Shown here: piece after piece, positions 1 to 10,663 of the stretch
Position numbering within the stretch: the stretch's first letter is position 1
Layout of the letters: each line of letters opens with the position of its first letter
NCBI GenBank assembly: GCA_022072205.1
Contig: JAJVID010000180.1
Span: 32,504-67,735, forward strand
DNA from: Acidobacteriota bacterium
GTDB taxonomy: Bacteria; Acidobacteriota; Blastocatellia; RBC074
Direction: 5' to 3'
Length of the DNA: 35,232 bases
Position numbers and translations under genes: made by a program
The notes under the pieces: model-generated
What the model was told of the DNA's origin: nothing
The model's database searches: none
The model's input: the letters and a program-made list of their open reading frames with translations, nothing else

Positions 1-267
1 GCTCCGGCGACCGCTTTCAATTACGGTAACTCGGCGCGCAACGTGCTGCGTGCGCCGGGACTGGCGAATCTTGACCTGCTCATTGCGCGCAACTTCCAAC
101 TGACCGAACGCTTCCGCCTCGAATTTCGCGGCGAGATGTTCAATGCCACGAACTCCGTGCATTTCGGCAGACCGAATCTGACCATCAATGCCACGCAAGG
201 CGGACGCATCACGAACACACAAGCGCCGAATCGGAATGTGCAATTCGGCTTGCGGTTAGGCTTCTAA
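1..267 (+). CDS. TonB-dependent receptor, C-terminal fragment (Oar-like)
   Basis: This is the last 88 codons of a gene that begins before the window; the frame is open from base 1 to the TAA at 265-267. The residues resemble the ends of the three complete receptors in this window: a stretch on a gene product reading FRLEFRGEMFNATNSVHFG, then a final beta strand ending in NVQFGLRLGF. A terminal phenylalanine is the usual outer-membrane barrel assembly signal. By family it would be an outer-membrane barrel that imports or binds large ligands using TonB. The N-terminal regulatory and plug domains are outside the window, so the substrate cannot be judged. A GTG codon at 43 is not a real start. 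Confidence 0.85.
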   Translation, partial: APATAFNYGNSARNVLRAPGLANLDLLIARNFQLTERFRLEFRGEMFNATNSVHFGRPNLTINATQGGRITNTQAPNRNVQFGLRLGF

Positions 268-293
268 TCACCATCATTGTTCCCGATCATTTC

Positions 294-337
294 CAGGCTG
301 GCTTGGGGCGCACGACTTCCAGGCCAGCCTGTTTCAT
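294..337 (+). terminator. Rho-independent terminator after the first TBDR
   Basis: A perfect 9-bp inverted repeat, CAGGCTGGC (294-302) and GCCAGCCTG (323-331), encloses a 20-nt loop and is followed by a T-rich TTTCATAAT. It lies 27 bp after the TBDR stop and just before the sulfatase start at 345, so it probably separates the two transcripts. Confidence 0.6.
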
Positions 338-344
338 AATCACT

Positions 345-1769
345 ATGAAGAAACAAACGACAATCCTGATTTTGCTGGTTCATCTTTCGTGGCTGTTGTT
401 TCCCAGCATCATCGCGGCGGCTCCCAAACAGACACCCAATTTCATTGTGATCTTTTGCGATGACCTGGGCTACGGCGATCTGGGTAGCTTCGGCAATCCC
501 ACCATTCGCACGCCCAGCCTCGACCGCATGGCGGCGGAAGGCCAGCGTTGGACGAGCTTTTATGCGGCGGATTCGGTGTGTACGCCGAGCCGCGCGGCGT
601 TGCTGACCGGACGCTTGCCGATTCGCACCGGAATGTTTTCCGATACGCGGCGCGTGCTGTTTCCTGATTCCGCCGGAGGTTTGCCATCAAGCGAAATCAC
701 GATGGCTGAATTGCTGAAAACGCGCGGCTACGCAACGGCTGCGATTGGCAAATGGCACTTGGGTTGGCAACCGGAATTCCTGCCGATGAAGCAGGGCTTC
801 GATTCGTACTTCGGCATTCCGTACTCGAACGATATGGACGCGACGTTCAGGCCCAGCGCGCGCTCGGAATACTTCAACTTCCTGAAAAATCCCAAGCGCG
901 AATACTGGAATGTGCCGTTGATGCGCAACGAACAAATCCTCGAACGTCCGGCGGAGCAAACCACGATCACCGAGCGCTACACCGACGAAGCGATCAAGTT
1001 CATCAGCGCTAATAAGAGCAAACCGTTTTTCCTCTACCTCGCGCATTCGATGCCGCACGTGCCGCTGTTTCGCTCAAAGAAGTTCGAGAATAAAAGTGCG
1101 CGTGGTTTGTACGGCGATGTGATCGAAGAGTTGGACGCGAATGTCGGACGCTTGCTCGACACGTTGCGGCATTTGAAACTCGACCGCAAGACGCTGGTCA
1201 TCTTCACCAGCGACAACGGACCGTGGGCGACCTTTGAGGAACAGGGCGGATCGGCAGGCTTATTGCGCGGCGCGAAAGGCGGCACGTATGAGGGCGGGAT
1301 GCGCGAGCCAACGATTTTCTGGCAGCCCGGCGTTATTAAACCCGGAGTCGTGACTGACATCGGTTCCACGCTTGATCTGCTGCCTACGTTTTGCGCGCTG
1401 GCGGGCGTGAAAGCCCCAGCGGATCGGGCGCTGGACGGCTATGATCTGAGCGAGGCGCTTCGCGGCCGCGGGCGCGGTCCGCGACAGACGATGTTCTATT
1501 GGCGCGGTTCCAGGTTGTACGCCGCGCGTCACGGATCCTTCAAAGCTCATTTCATCACACGCTCGGAATATGGCGGCGAACCGGAGGTCACACACGACCC
1601 GCCTTTGCTGTATAACCTCGACCACGACCCGTCGGAAAAATGGAATGTCGCGGACAAATATCCCGAAGTGATCGCCGAAATCCGCCGAATCGCCGAGGCT
1701 CACAAGAGCGGGATTCCGCCCGTCGAAAATCAGCTTGATAAACGGATTGCGGTAAGCAGGACAAGGTGA
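345..1769 (+). CDS. Secreted sulfatase (arylsulfatase, S1 type)
   Basis: This 474-residue type I sulfatase hydrolyses sulfate esters, probably in the periplasm or outside the cell. A hydrophobic signal peptide occupies about residues 5-26. The metal-binding start of the fold follows (IFCDDLGYGDLG, Asp39-Asp40). The signature CTPSRAALLTGR begins at Cys79, which a formylglycine-generating enzyme would convert to formylglycine. Later motifs typical of the family are GKWHLG, HSMPHVPL and FTSDNGP. I chose the ATG at 345 because it sits directly before the signal peptide; an in-frame TTG at 303 would put 14 extra residues before it and overlap the terminator hairpin. No clear Shine-Dalgarno sequence precedes 345. 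The exact sulfated substrate (glycan or other) cannot be told. It is convergent with the next gene. Confidence 0.93.
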   Translation: MKKQTTILILLVHLSWLLFPSIIAAAPKQTPNFIVIFCDDLGYGDLGSFGNPTIRTPSLDRMAAEGQRWTSFYAADSVCTPSRAALLTGRLPIRTGMFSDTRRVLFPDSAGGLPSSEITMAELLKTRGYATAAIGKWHLGWQPEFLPMKQGFDSYFGIPYSNDMDATFRPSARSEYFNFLKNPKREYWNVPLMRNEQILERPAEQTTITERYTDEAIKFISANKSKPFFLYLAHSMPHVPLFRSKKFENKSARGLYGDVIEELDANVGRLLDTLRHLKLDRKTLVIFTSDNGPWATFEEQGGSAGLLRGAKGGTYEGGMREPTIFWQPGVIKPGVVTDIGSTLDLLPTFCALAGVKAPADRALDGYDLSEALRGRGRGPRQTMFYWRGSRLYAARHGSFKAHFITRSEYGGEPEVTHDPPLLYNLDHDPSEKWNVADKYPEVIAEIRRIAEAHKSGIPPVENQLDKRIAVSRTR

Positions 1770-1829
1770 CGTGTAAGTGAATCAAAGCAATCCGCGCTTC
1801 AGCGTCAAATAACCGCGATACTCGTGTCG

Positions 1830-3863
1830 TTAGAACGTAATGGTTCCCTCAAACAACTTCGCGGCTTTCAAACACCACTCCCAATCACCAGGATCAGCGC
1901 CGGTCAGGTTGACGGCGCGTGGGAGGGCGAGTGCGACGAGTTGCGGCAGATCGAAATAACGCAAGGCATTTGGATATGAATGGCTGTTGGCCAATGTCGC
2001 TGGCGTGCGCTCCAGATCCAGGCGCGTGACGCCATCTTCAAAGAGGGCCGCAAAGATCGCGACCACGCTCATCGTCCGGGCGCCGTGCAAAGTCACCGGC
2101 AGCCTGCCCAGGGACGGAAGCGAGCGCAGGGCAGCGAGCGCCGCGCGAGTATCCCACACCTGCATCGTCTCAAGACTCTGCCCCAGCAGCAGGAAGCGCC
2201 GTCGAATGTGGGTATCTTTCTCTTTCCGCCAGGCCGTGGGGCCGACGCCGCGCGCCAACACCAGCGCGATTGCCGTTCCCTGTTGCAGCGGCTTCAGAAA
2301 TTCCGCCTCGGCGCTTCCATCGTGATTTTCGGACGCGAAAAGGGTTGGGAAATACTGCCCCCCAGTTACGGCCCATTTCTGCCACTCTTCCTCATCCAGA
2401 ATGCGAACGGCGAGCCTGACCGGTTTTTGCTTCGCGCTCGTCAACAGAGCCAATTGCAAACGATAGGCGCCATCCGGCTGGAATTCGACGGTACGCGCGC
2501 GTACGCCGTTGAGCGTTTTGTCAGAGATGATTTTCGCCGCCGGTCGCGGGTCGGTCGCAGGCCAGTTGTTGAAGACCTTCTCGCGTAAGGCAGCAGACCA
2601 GCGCGCGGCGAGGATTCGCCATTCCTCGCGCGTAGATGGAAGCGCAGGCGCCGGAGCAGCCGGAACAAACGATTCGTGGATGCGCATGTTGATCTGATCG
2701 GCGGGCAGGGAGGTGAAGACTTTCAGTTGTTCAACCTCGAAGCGTTTGAGCGCAGGCTCGGACACCAAACCTGTGTCATTCTTCAGCCAGCGATTGAGCC
2801 AGCGAAACGCGGGCACTTGCAAATCCTGCGTGTCGCGGTGCGGGCCTTCGGTAATCAGCAGGCCGAGCTTGTCTTCGGCGTTATGGAGTTTGTAGATGCG
2901 CTTCAATTCACGATGGACGCGCTGCACGCCGTCGAGCGGAAAGATAGTGTCCTTGTCGCTGTTCGACAGCAGCAATGGCCGTGGAGCCACAAGCGCCGTC
3001 AGCAGCGAGAAATCCCAGCCGTAGGTATTGATCTGAAACATGCAATCGCAATGGCCTTCGATGCAACCGTCCACCACGTGATTGGTCATGTCCGTGACGC
3101 CGGCCACCGGGATTACCACCGAGGGCCGATCATCCACGGCGGCCAGGAACCAACTATACGCGCCGCCGCCACTGCGGCCCGTCACACCGATGCGTTTCAT
3201 ATCCACTTCGGGCCGCGTCGCCAGATAATCCAGCGCGCGCATCGCGTTCCAGGTCTCGACGCCCGCCGGCGTGTACCCGCGCGTCGGCCACCACCACATG
3301 CCGCGCCGATACGTGCCGTGATGCTCGCCTTCGATCTCGCCCATCTCCAGCGTGTCAATGATCAGCGCCACGTATCCGTGCTCGGCCAGCCAGGCGGGAT
3401 GATGTTGATAGCTGACTTTGGTTCCGTAGGCGATTCCATCCTTGACCGTCTGCGCGTGACCACACAGGTAAAGCACCGTCGGAGCCGGGCCTTTCAGCGT
3501 TTTGGGCAGGTAAAGATTGGCCGTGACGTAGAGGCCGGGAAGCGATTGGAAATGGATTTTTTCGACGGTGAATTTTTCTGTCTCGACCTTGCCGGTGAGC
3601 GTCACTTTCAAATCACCCCTCGGCGGCAACGGCGACAGGCCGAGCATTTCGAGCAACTGCTGGCGATAGGTTGCGCGCCTGGCTTGCCAATCGGCGAGCG
3701 TATGAACATCCGCCAGCGTGCGCGACGCGACGCGCTCCGTTTGCTGGCGGAAGTATTCGGCGGCCATTTGCTCGCCGGGCGTTTGTTTATCGGCCTGAGC
3801 GGACGCCGGCAGAAAACAAAGCCCCGCCAATAAAGAGATCAGCAGAAAGCGTGTTGCGTACAT
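1830..3863 (-). CDS. Secreted alpha/beta hydrolase, acetyl-xylan-esterase-like
   Basis: This 677-residue protein has a signal peptide (about residues 1-24) and an alpha/beta hydrolase core of the acetyl xylan esterase/dienelactone hydrolase type. The nucleophile elbow is GRSGGGAY with Ser231. An aspartate in NSDKDTIF (Asp303 or Asp305) and His342 in EGPHRD complete a likely Ser-Asp-His triad. An oxyanion-side motif, LYLCGHAQ, lies near 131-138. About 300 residues follow the catalytic core; they have no fold that I recognise, so the protein is longer than single-domain esterases. The ATG start has a good ribosome site, GGAGG, 7 nt upstream. It probably deacylates plant polysaccharides or similar esters; that substrate is inferred from the family. 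It is divergent from the acylase gene. Confidence 0.85.
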   Translation of the reverse strand: MYATRFLLISLLAGLCFLPASAQADKQTPGEQMAAEYFRQQTERVASRTLADVHTLADWQARRATYRQQLLEMLGLSPLPPRGDLKVTLTGKVETEKFTVEKIHFQSLPGLYVTANLYLPKTLKGPAPTVLYLCGHAQTVKDGIAYGTKVSYQHHPAWLAEHGYVALIIDTLEMGEIEGEHHGTYRRGMWWWPTRGYTPAGVETWNAMRALDYLATRPEVDMKRIGVTGRSGGGAYSWFLAAVDDRPSVVIPVAGVTDMTNHVVDGCIEGHCDCMFQINTYGWDFSLLTALVAPRPLLLSNSDKDTIFPLDGVQRVHRELKRIYKLHNAEDKLGLLITEGPHRDTQDLQVPAFRWLNRWLKNDTGLVSEPALKRFEVEQLKVFTSLPADQINMRIHESFVPAAPAPALPSTREEWRILAARWSAALREKVFNNWPATDPRPAAKIISDKTLNGVRARTVEFQPDGAYRLQLALLTSAKQKPVRLAVRILDEEEWQKWAVTGGQYFPTLFASENHDGSAEAEFLKPLQQGTAIALVLARGVGPTAWRKEKDTHIRRRFLLLGQSLETMQVWDTRAALAALRSLPSLGRLPVTLHGARTMSVVAIFAALFEDGVTRLDLERTPATLANSHSYPNALRYFDLPQLVALALPRAVNLTGADPGDWEWCLKAAKLFEGTITF

Positions 3864-4017
3864 CAGATTGCCTCCGGGAAAAATGTGGAGGCAAGTTTTA
3901 AATCAAAGTGTTCCGGCTGTCCATGCCGCGCCGACAAATCAGGCGCGCCGCCGATTGCCGCAATACGCTGCGTGGTTTATATTCCGCGCATCTTCAAATC
4001 CAATTCACCAGTTCCGC

Positions 4018-4024
4018 AAGGAGG
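4018..4024 (+). promoter_or_regulatory. Ribosome binding site that fixes the acylase start
   Basis: AAGGAGG ends 9 nt before the ATG at 4034. The reading frame is open further upstream, to 3908, but only the ATG at 4034 has this site and is followed by a signal peptide. Confidence 0.8.
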
Positions 4025-4033
4025 CATAAATCA

Positions 4034-6448
4034 ATGCGCTTGTCGCGATTCATTTTGTCCCGTCGCAAGTGTTCCGCATTCGGATTACTGTGTGGTTTGA
4101 CGCTGTTGGGCGCGTCGCTATTGACCGAAACCGCTTCGCAATCGAAGCCGCGCTATTCGGCTGAAATTCGCCGCACCAGTCACGGCATTCCGCACATCAC
4201 GGCCAAAGACATGGGCAGTCTGGGATTCGGCGAAGGCTACGCGTTCGCGCAGGATCATCTTTGTTCGCTGGCCGATCAGGTGGTGAAGGCCAGAGGCGAG
4301 CGCGCCCGCTTTTTCGGCCCCGGCGAAAACAATCGCCACCTGAACAGCGACATCACCTTTCGCGCGCTGGGCATTTATGAACAGGCGCGTTCGATGCTTC
4401 AATCAATGCCCAAAGAACAGCGCGAGATGATCGAGGGCTACGTCGCTGGTTACAACCAGTATCTGAGCGAAGTCGGCGCGAAAGGCGTGGCCGGTTGGTG
4501 TCGCGGCAAGGAATGGGTCTTCCCAATCACGGCTGAAGATGTTGTGGCGTACAACCAGAGCATCGTCGTCACCAGCACAAATTTCGCGGATATGATCGCC
4601 ACCGCGACGCCGCCGAAAAACGAAACGGCCCGCGCTGAACAAGTCGGAATTCCCGACTTTGAACAGGCGAGCAACGGCTGGGCGATTGGCTCTGAGCGTT
4701 CGGCGGGCGGGCGCGGAATGTTGCTCGCGAATCCGCATTATCCCTGGGTCGGCGCCAATCGTTTCTGGGAAAAGCATCTGGTCATTCCCGGTCAACTGGA
4801 TGTTTACGGCGTGGGCTTGCTGGGAAGCCCGGGCGTGGCCATCGGCTTCAATCGCGCGGTGGCGTGGACACACACAGTTTCGGCGGGCAAACGCTTCACG
4901 CTTTACACGCTCGATCTGGCGCCGGGCAATCCGACGCGCTATTTGTACGACGGCAAAGAACGCGAGATGACCAGCAAGCTCATCAGCGTTGCGGTGCGCC
5001 AGACTGATGGTTCTGTCAAACAGGTCGAACGCCGCGTGTTTTTCACCCACTACGGCCCGATACTCAATTTTCCCGGATTCGGCTGGACGGCCAAACGCGC
5101 GGTGACGATCCGCGACGCCAATGCGAATAACGTCTTGTCCCGGTCGCAATGGCTGGCGATGAATCGCGCGCGCAGCCTGGAAGAATTCAAACAGGCGCAC
5201 GCAAAATACAACGCGATGCCCTGGGTCAACACGATTGCGGCCAGCGCCGACGGGCGCGCGTGGTACGCCGACAATTCGGCGACGCCGAATTTGAAACCCG
5301 CCGCGCTCGCCGCGTGGATCAAACGCCGGGAGAGCGATCCGCTGACCCGATCGGCGTGGGAGCGCGGGTTGGTTTTGCTCAATGGCAGCGACTCGCTTTA
5401 TGAATGGGCCGATGATCCTGCGACGCGTCCCGGCGTGATTCCTTTTTCACGCACGCCGCAACTGGAGCGGAAGGATTTCGTCTTCAACTCGAACGACAGT
5501 TTCTGGCTGGCCAACCCGCATCAGTTACTGACCGGCTTCTCGCCGTTGCAGGGGGCCGAAGGCACTGCGCGTTCGTTGCGCACGCGGATGAACGTGTTGA
5601 CGCTCGACGACACGCGCCCGGACGGTCCCGCCGGCAAAGACGGCAAATTCACGCTCGACGAACTGGCCGCCGCTGTGCTCAGCAATCGCAGCCTGTCGGC
5701 GGAACTGGCGCGCGGTGAACTGGTCAAACGCTGTCAGGCAACTTCGTCCGTCACTCTCGATGGACAATCTGTGGATTTGAGCCAGGCTTGCCGGATTCTG
5801 GCGGCCTGGGATGGCCGTTACGAAACGAGCAGCGTCGGCGCCGTGCTCTGGCGTGAATTCATCACGCAATACGAGCCTGCCGAATTGCAAAAAGACGGCG
5901 CGTTGTGGCATCGCGCGTTCAATCCAACCGATCCGGTGAACACGCCGCACACGCTGACGCCGGATAAAAACAACGAATCATTGCTCAAGCTGGCGCGCGC
6001 CGCTCGATTGCTGGCGCAGGCGGGCATTGCGCTCGACACGCCGCTCGGCAAGCTGCAGTTCAGCGACCGCAATGGCGGACGCATCCCGATTCACGGCGGC
6101 GAAGGCGCGTATGACGGCATCGCCAACTTCGTCAATTACGCCCCCAACACCACGACGCTCGAACCGGAAGTCAGGCCGGAGCGAATCAAAGGCAGCCGTT
6201 TCCTGATGAAAGACGGTTATCCGGTCAATCGCGGCAGCAGCTTCGTGATGGCGCTGGAATACACGGCGCAAGGGCCGCGCGCGCAGGCCTTCCTTACTTA
6301 TTCGGAATCGGGCGATCCGGCTTCGCCGCTTTACTATGACCAGACGGAATTGTTTTCCGCCAAAAAGTGGCGGCGCATTCTGTTCACGGAAGCCGAGATC
6401 AAGGCCGATCCCAACTTGAAAACCATCAGAGTCACGAGCGCGAATTGA
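4034..6448 (+). CDS. Penicillin acylase family protein (N-terminal nucleophile amidase)
   Basis: This 804-residue precursor belongs to the penicillin G acylase/acyl-homoserine-lactone acylase family. These enzymes cleave amide bonds in the periplasm after cutting themselves into alpha and beta chains. A signal peptide spans about residues 1-35. The alpha-chain hallmarks follow: RTSHGIPHI and [13 protein letters not shown]. The self-cleavage site and nucleophile is Ser213 in QASNGWAIG, the first residue of the mature beta chain. LLANPHYPW and [10 protein letters not shown] match the beta-chain oxyanion region, and [14 protein letters not shown] carries the conserved asparagine. The length fits the family. 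Natural substrates range from beta-lactams to acyl-homoserine lactones (quorum quenching) and lipopeptides; nothing here decides among them. No autoinducer synthase lies nearby. Confidence 0.9.
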   Translation: MRLSRFILSRRKCSAFGLLCGLTLLGASLLTETASQSKPRYSAEIRRTSHGIPHITAKDMGSLGFGEGYAFAQDHLCSLADQVVKARGERARFFGPGENNRHLNSDITFRALGIYEQARSMLQSMPKEQREMIEGYVAGYNQYLSEVGAKGVAGWCRGKEWVFPITAEDVVAYNQSIVVTSTNFADMIATATPPKNETARAEQVGIPDFEQASNGWAIGSERSAGGRGMLLANPHYPWVGANRFWEKHLVIPGQLDVYGVGLLGSPGVAIGFNRAVAWTHTVSAGKRFTLYTLDLAPGNPTRYLYDGKEREMTSKLISVAVRQTDGSVKQVERRVFFTHYGPILNFPGFGWTAKRAVTIRDANANNVLSRSQWLAMNRARSLEEFKQAHAKYNAMPWVNTIAASADGRAWYADNSATPNLKPAALAAWIKRRESDPLTRSAWERGLVLLNGSDSLYEWADDPATRPGVIPFSRTPQLERKDFVFNSNDSFWLANPHQLLTGFSPLQGAEGTARSLRTRMNVLTLDDTRPDGPAGKDGKFTLDELAAAVLSNRSLSAELARGELVKRCQATSSVTLDGQSVDLSQACRILAAWDGRYETSSVGAVLWREFITQYEPAELQKDGALWHRAFNPTDPVNTPHTLTPDKNNESLLKLARAARLLAQAGIALDTPLGKLQFSDRNGGRIPIHGGEGAYDGIANFVNYAPNTTTLEPEVRPERIKGSRFLMKDGYPVNRGSSFVMALEYTAQGPRAQAFLTYSESGDPASPLYYDQTELFSAKKWRRILFTEAEIKADPNLKTIRVTSAN

Positions 6449-6464
6449 TGCTTTCATCGGGATC

Positions 6465-6518
6465 ATGAGACTCATGGGACTCATAGGTCTCATGAGTCTC
6501 ATAGGACCCATCTGGCTC
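6465..6518. repeat. 9-bp tandem repeat, six units
   Basis: Six consecutive 9-mers are ATGAGACTC, ATGGGACTC, ATAGGTCTC, ATGAGTCTC, ATAGGACCC and ATCTGGCTC (consensus ATRRGWCTC). Because the unit is partly self-complementary, the array also folds as an imperfect inverted repeat. It fills the space between two convergent genes and overlaps the stop codon of the four-helix-bundle gene by two bases. It could act as a two-way terminator. Confidence 0.85.
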
Positions 6519-7086
6519 ATTTTTTCTGATTTCTATGCTGTAGCCGGACGCGGGTCATACGCTCGCGCAACCCGCCTTCCTTGATGAAATCCTGTTCCAG
6601 CCGCCGGATCTGCTGATCAAGCAGGTAATTGGTCTGGTGGATGAGACAGAGGGCGATGTTGGCTACGACTTCGGCTGAGCGGGTTTCGCAGAACTCGCGA
6701 TACGTCTCATAGCTGATAGGAGATTGCATACCGAGTTTGCGGACGTACTGAGCCTCCCTGGAGTCTTTTGTCCAAATCCGCAAATCTCTCACGCGCAAAA
6801 AATCCTGGTAATCAACCAGGAGTTCTTCCAGGCTGGCGCGGGCCACGTTGGTGAGCTTAATCTCCATCTCCTTGGATGTTCCGGAGGCTTTGCTGCCTTC
6901 TACTATATTTTGTTTTCCGGATCGGGCGGCTTGCACCATCTGATCAATAGTGCGGTCGCCCCGTTTGAGAAAACGCTCGCAAAAACGGAACGTCAGGTCG
7001 TAAACGACTTCCGCTTTCTGGTAGGAAAGCAGCTTTTGATAGTTGCCGTGAGGCGGGATGAAACCGGGTTGGTCAGAGGTTTTCAT
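6517..7086 (-). CDS. Four-helix-bundle protein with suffix domain (S23/Avd-like)
   Basis: This 189-residue protein has no signal peptide. The body contains LLSYQKAEVVYDLTFRFCERF, broken here by the reading as a long first helix, followed by DQMVQAARSGKQNIVEGSKAS. That second motif is characteristic of the four-helix-bundle family that includes S23 proteins encoded in 23S rRNA insertions and the Avd accessory protein of diversity-generating retroelements. The extra C-terminal half (LIHQTNYLLDQQIRRLEQDF) fits the four-helix suffix subfamily. I chose the ATG at 7086: it has AAAGGAG nine bases upstream, while the TTG at 7092 is too close to it. No reverse transcriptase or variable repeat was found in this window, so a retroelement role is unsupported. 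The cellular function of stand-alone members is unknown. Confidence 0.8.
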   Translation of the reverse strand: MKTSDQPGFIPPHGNYQKLLSYQKAEVVYDLTFRFCERFLKRGDRTIDQMVQAARSGKQNIVEGSKASGTSKEMEIKLTNVARASLEELLVDYQDFLRVRDLRIWTKDSREAQYVRKLGMQSPISYETYREFCETRSAEVVANIALCLIHQTNYLLDQQIRRLEQDFIKEGGLRERMTRVRLQHRNQKK

Positions 7087-7162
7087 GATCAATCGCTCCT
7101 TTGCCTAAGGTTATTCACGAACCAGGTTCTTTTGGCGCCAGCCGCCGTGCTTGTCAATAGCT

Positions 7163-8647
7163 ATGAACACTAGCTCGCCTTTCCATCATCAAACGCTTCG
7201 CCACCTGCCAACGCGCCGCGAATTTCTGTGGCAATCGGGCGGGGGACTGGGCGGCCTCGCGCTGGCTTCGATGCTCGCGCGTGATGAAGCTTTGGGACAA
7301 AGCCCAAAACTTCATCATCCAGCGAAAGCAAAACGCGTCGTGCATTTCTTCATGGCTGGCGCGGCAAGCCATCTCGACCTCTTCGATTTCAAACCTGAGT
7401 TGGTCAAGCGGCACGGGCAACCCAGTGATTTCGGCGAGCCGGTCGAAGCGTTTCAAAACGGCCTTGGCCCCTGGCTGCGGCCCGTGTGGGATTTCAAGCC
7501 TTACGGCCAATGCGGCAAGCTGCTTGGCGAACCTGTCTCAGCTCTCGGCAAGGTTGTGGATGAGATCGCCTTCGTTCACAACATGGTCAGCAAATCCGGC
7601 GTTCACAGCACGGCCACGTTGTTGCAGGCGACAGGCTTTCTGCTGCCCGGCTTTCCCGGCGCGGGCTGCTGGGTGAGCTACGGCCTCGGTTCGATGAACG
7701 ACAATCTGCCGACCTTCGTCGTGCTGCCGGATCATCGCGGGCTGGCCTCGAACGGAGTTAAGAACTGGGACGCGGCGTTCCTGCCTTCGCAACACAGCGG
7801 CACGGTGATTTATCCCGGCAGCGATGCGCCCGTAGCCGATCTCTTCCCATATAAAACTGGCGGCTACATCACGCCGGAAAGCGAAGCGGCGACGCAGCGA
7901 TTGATGGCGGAGGTAAATCGCGCGCATGCCTCGACGCGCGAAGGCGACCAGCGGCTCGAAGGACGCATCCGCAGTTACGAACTCGCCGCCAGGATGCAAC
8001 TCGCCGCGCCCGAAGCGCTGAACCTCAAGGCCGAACCGGAACACGTCTTGAAACTTTATGGTCTCGACCGAGGCCCGCGCGAATGGCCGAAGGAGATCAA
8101 CGACGAGGAAGAGACGTTTTACTTTGCGCAAAAGTGTTTGGCCGCGCGACGGCTGCTCCAACGCGGCGTGCGCTTCATTCAAATTTGGAGCGGCAACGAC
8201 AACGGCTTCCCGCGCCGCAACTGGGATTCGCACGAAGACGTCCGCCGCGATCACGGGCCGCTTGCGACAGGGATGGCGCGCGGTTGCGCGGCGTTTATTC
8301 AAGACCTCAAGCAGCGCGGGTTGCTCGAAGACACCGTCATCTTGTGGACGACTGAATTTGGCCGCATGCCGTCAAGCCAGGGCGGCGCGGGCCGCGATCA
8401 CAATCCGTATGTTTTCACGAACTGGCTCTGCGGCGGCGGGATCAAGGGCGGCTTCACTTATGGCGAGAGCGACGAATGGGGCTACAAACCACGCGACCGC
8501 AGGAATCCGACCGAGGTCTATGACATTCACGCCACGCTGCTGCATTTGCTCGGCATTGATCACGAACGCCTGACCTTTTACCACAACGGCATCCAGCGCC
8601 GGCTGACCGACGTGCACGGGCATGTAATCAAGCCGCTGCTCGCGTGA
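7163..8647 (+). CDS. DUF1501 family protein with Tat-like signal
   Basis: This protein of about 494 residues matches the DUF1501 family (alkaline-phosphatase/sulfatase-like fold), common in Planctomycetes, Verrucomicrobia and Acidobacteria. The N terminus has a twin-arginine-like motif, RREFLWQSGGG, followed by a hydrophobic stretch, so it is probably exported folded. Family landmarks include FFMAGAASHLDLFD, DNGFPRRNWDSHEDV and TTEFGRMPSSQGGAGRDHNP; the Asp, His and Glu residues in these are plausible metal ligands. DUF1501 genes often sit beside large cytochrome-like DUF1549/DUF1553 partners; none is next to it here. The ATG at 7163 is preferred over a TTG at 7151, but neither has a clear ribosome site. 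The biochemical role is not known. Confidence 0.85.
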   Translation: MNTSSPFHHQTLRHLPTRREFLWQSGGGLGGLALASMLARDEALGQSPKLHHPAKAKRVVHFFMAGAASHLDLFDFKPELVKRHGQPSDFGEPVEAFQNGLGPWLRPVWDFKPYGQCGKLLGEPVSALGKVVDEIAFVHNMVSKSGVHSTATLLQATGFLLPGFPGAGCWVSYGLGSMNDNLPTFVVLPDHRGLASNGVKNWDAAFLPSQHSGTVIYPGSDAPVADLFPYKTGGYITPESEAATQRLMAEVNRAHASTREGDQRLEGRIRSYELAARMQLAAPEALNLKAEPEHVLKLYGLDRGPREWPKEINDEEETFYFAQKCLAARRLLQRGVRFIQIWSGNDNGFPRRNWDSHEDVRRDHGPLATGMARGCAAFIQDLKQRGLLEDTVILWTTEFGRMPSSQGGAGRDHNPYVFTNWLCGGGIKGGFTYGESDEWGYKPRDRRNPTEVYDIHATLLHLLGIDHERLTFYHNGIQRRLTDVHGHVIKPLLA

Positions 8648-8651
8648 GCTT

Positions 8652-10022
<1,371 letters not shown>

Positions 10023-10082
10023 AGTTTTCTCTCCATTCTTGCGTGCTGCAGTTTGATACGAGGTCAACAGAACGTTGATGGC

Positions 10083-10538
10083 TCATCGGCTCGGCGCCGG
10101 CGCGGCAGGCAGCATATTGCGAATCGCCGTGATGCGCCAACCCTTCTCGGTTCGCTTCAGCACAAGCGTCGCCAACATACTTCGAGTCGCGCCCCCGGCG
10201 AGGCCAGTCAGTTCGTAGCGCCCGTCGGCAATCGCCACATCGGGAGTCACGAATCGCACTGATTCCACCGCAATCGTGCGTTTGCCGCCAGTGTTGCGGG
10301 AACTGGCCATCGCGCCTCTGACAACGGCGTCGCGTCCTCTGCGCCATTCGCCCGACGATACAAGCTGATCGGCGTCGGCGGTGAACAGTTCCTCGGTGGC
10401 CTTCGGATCAATCCGCTCGCGGGCGGCGACGTACCGGTTGACGATCTCACGAATCGCGGCTTCATCTTTACTCGGAGTCTGGGTAAACGCGCCAGCCGCG
10501 AGAATCAAACTGATCGCAGCGAACATCGGAATTCTCAT
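10083..10538 (-). CDS. NTF2-like (SgcJ/SnoaL, DUF4440) secreted small protein
   Basis: This 151-residue protein starts with a short signal peptide (MRIPMFAAISLILAAGAFTQ) and continues with an NTF2-like cone fold of the SgcJ/EcaC type: AAIREIVNRYVAARERID near the start, a central strand around VESVRFVTPDVAIADGRYE, and a final TLVLKRTEKGWRITAIRN. Such domains bind or isomerise small ligands, but many have no known reaction. The ATG at 10538 has GAGGT eight bases upstream, which favours it over the start at 10565. It lies directly upstream of the Gfo/Idh/MocA gene and is likely in the same transcript. Confidence 0.8.
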   Translation of the reverse strand: MRIPMFAAISLILAAGAFTQTPSKDEAAIREIVNRYVAARERIDPKATEELFTADADQLVSSGEWRRGRDAVVRGAMASSRNTGGKRTIAVESVRFVTPDVAIADGRYELTGLAGGATRSMLATLVLKRTEKGWRITAIRNMLPAAPAPSR

Positions 10539-10600
10539 GATTTTTACCTCAACCTGATTTTCCAATTCTTCAAAAGCAGTTCTTTCGCAAATAAAGAGAG

Positions 10601-10648
10601 ATTACGGAACAGACGAAAGGCCAGTAAATTCTCCGTCTGTTCCGCAAT
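10601..10648 (-). terminator. Hairpin terminator after TBDR gene (10664-14110)
   Basis: ATTACGGAACAGACGAAAG (10601-10619) pairs with the strand at 10631-10648 (CTCCGTCTGTTCCGCAAT), with two mismatches and an 11-nt loop. On the minus strand it begins 16 bases after the TBDR stop and is followed by the T-rich TCTCTCTTTATTTG. It would separate the TBDR from the SnoaL-like gene. Confidence 0.6.
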
Positions 10649-10663
10649 TTCCTGTTCTCTGGA

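Noticed and set aside
2676..3833. A 385-codon plus-strand frame opposite the alpha/beta hydrolase
   Set aside because: It is antisense to a gene with signal peptide, catalytic motifs and ribosome site; long antisense frames are common in this GC-rich sequence.
6517..7086. A diversity-generating retroelement (Avd-like protein present)
   Set aside because: No reverse transcriptase and no template/variable repeat pair is visible in the window.
7119..7129. GAACCAGGTTC palindrome between the four-helix and DUF1501 genes
   Set aside because: It is short, unique in the window and not tied to a promoter, so an operator cannot be argued.
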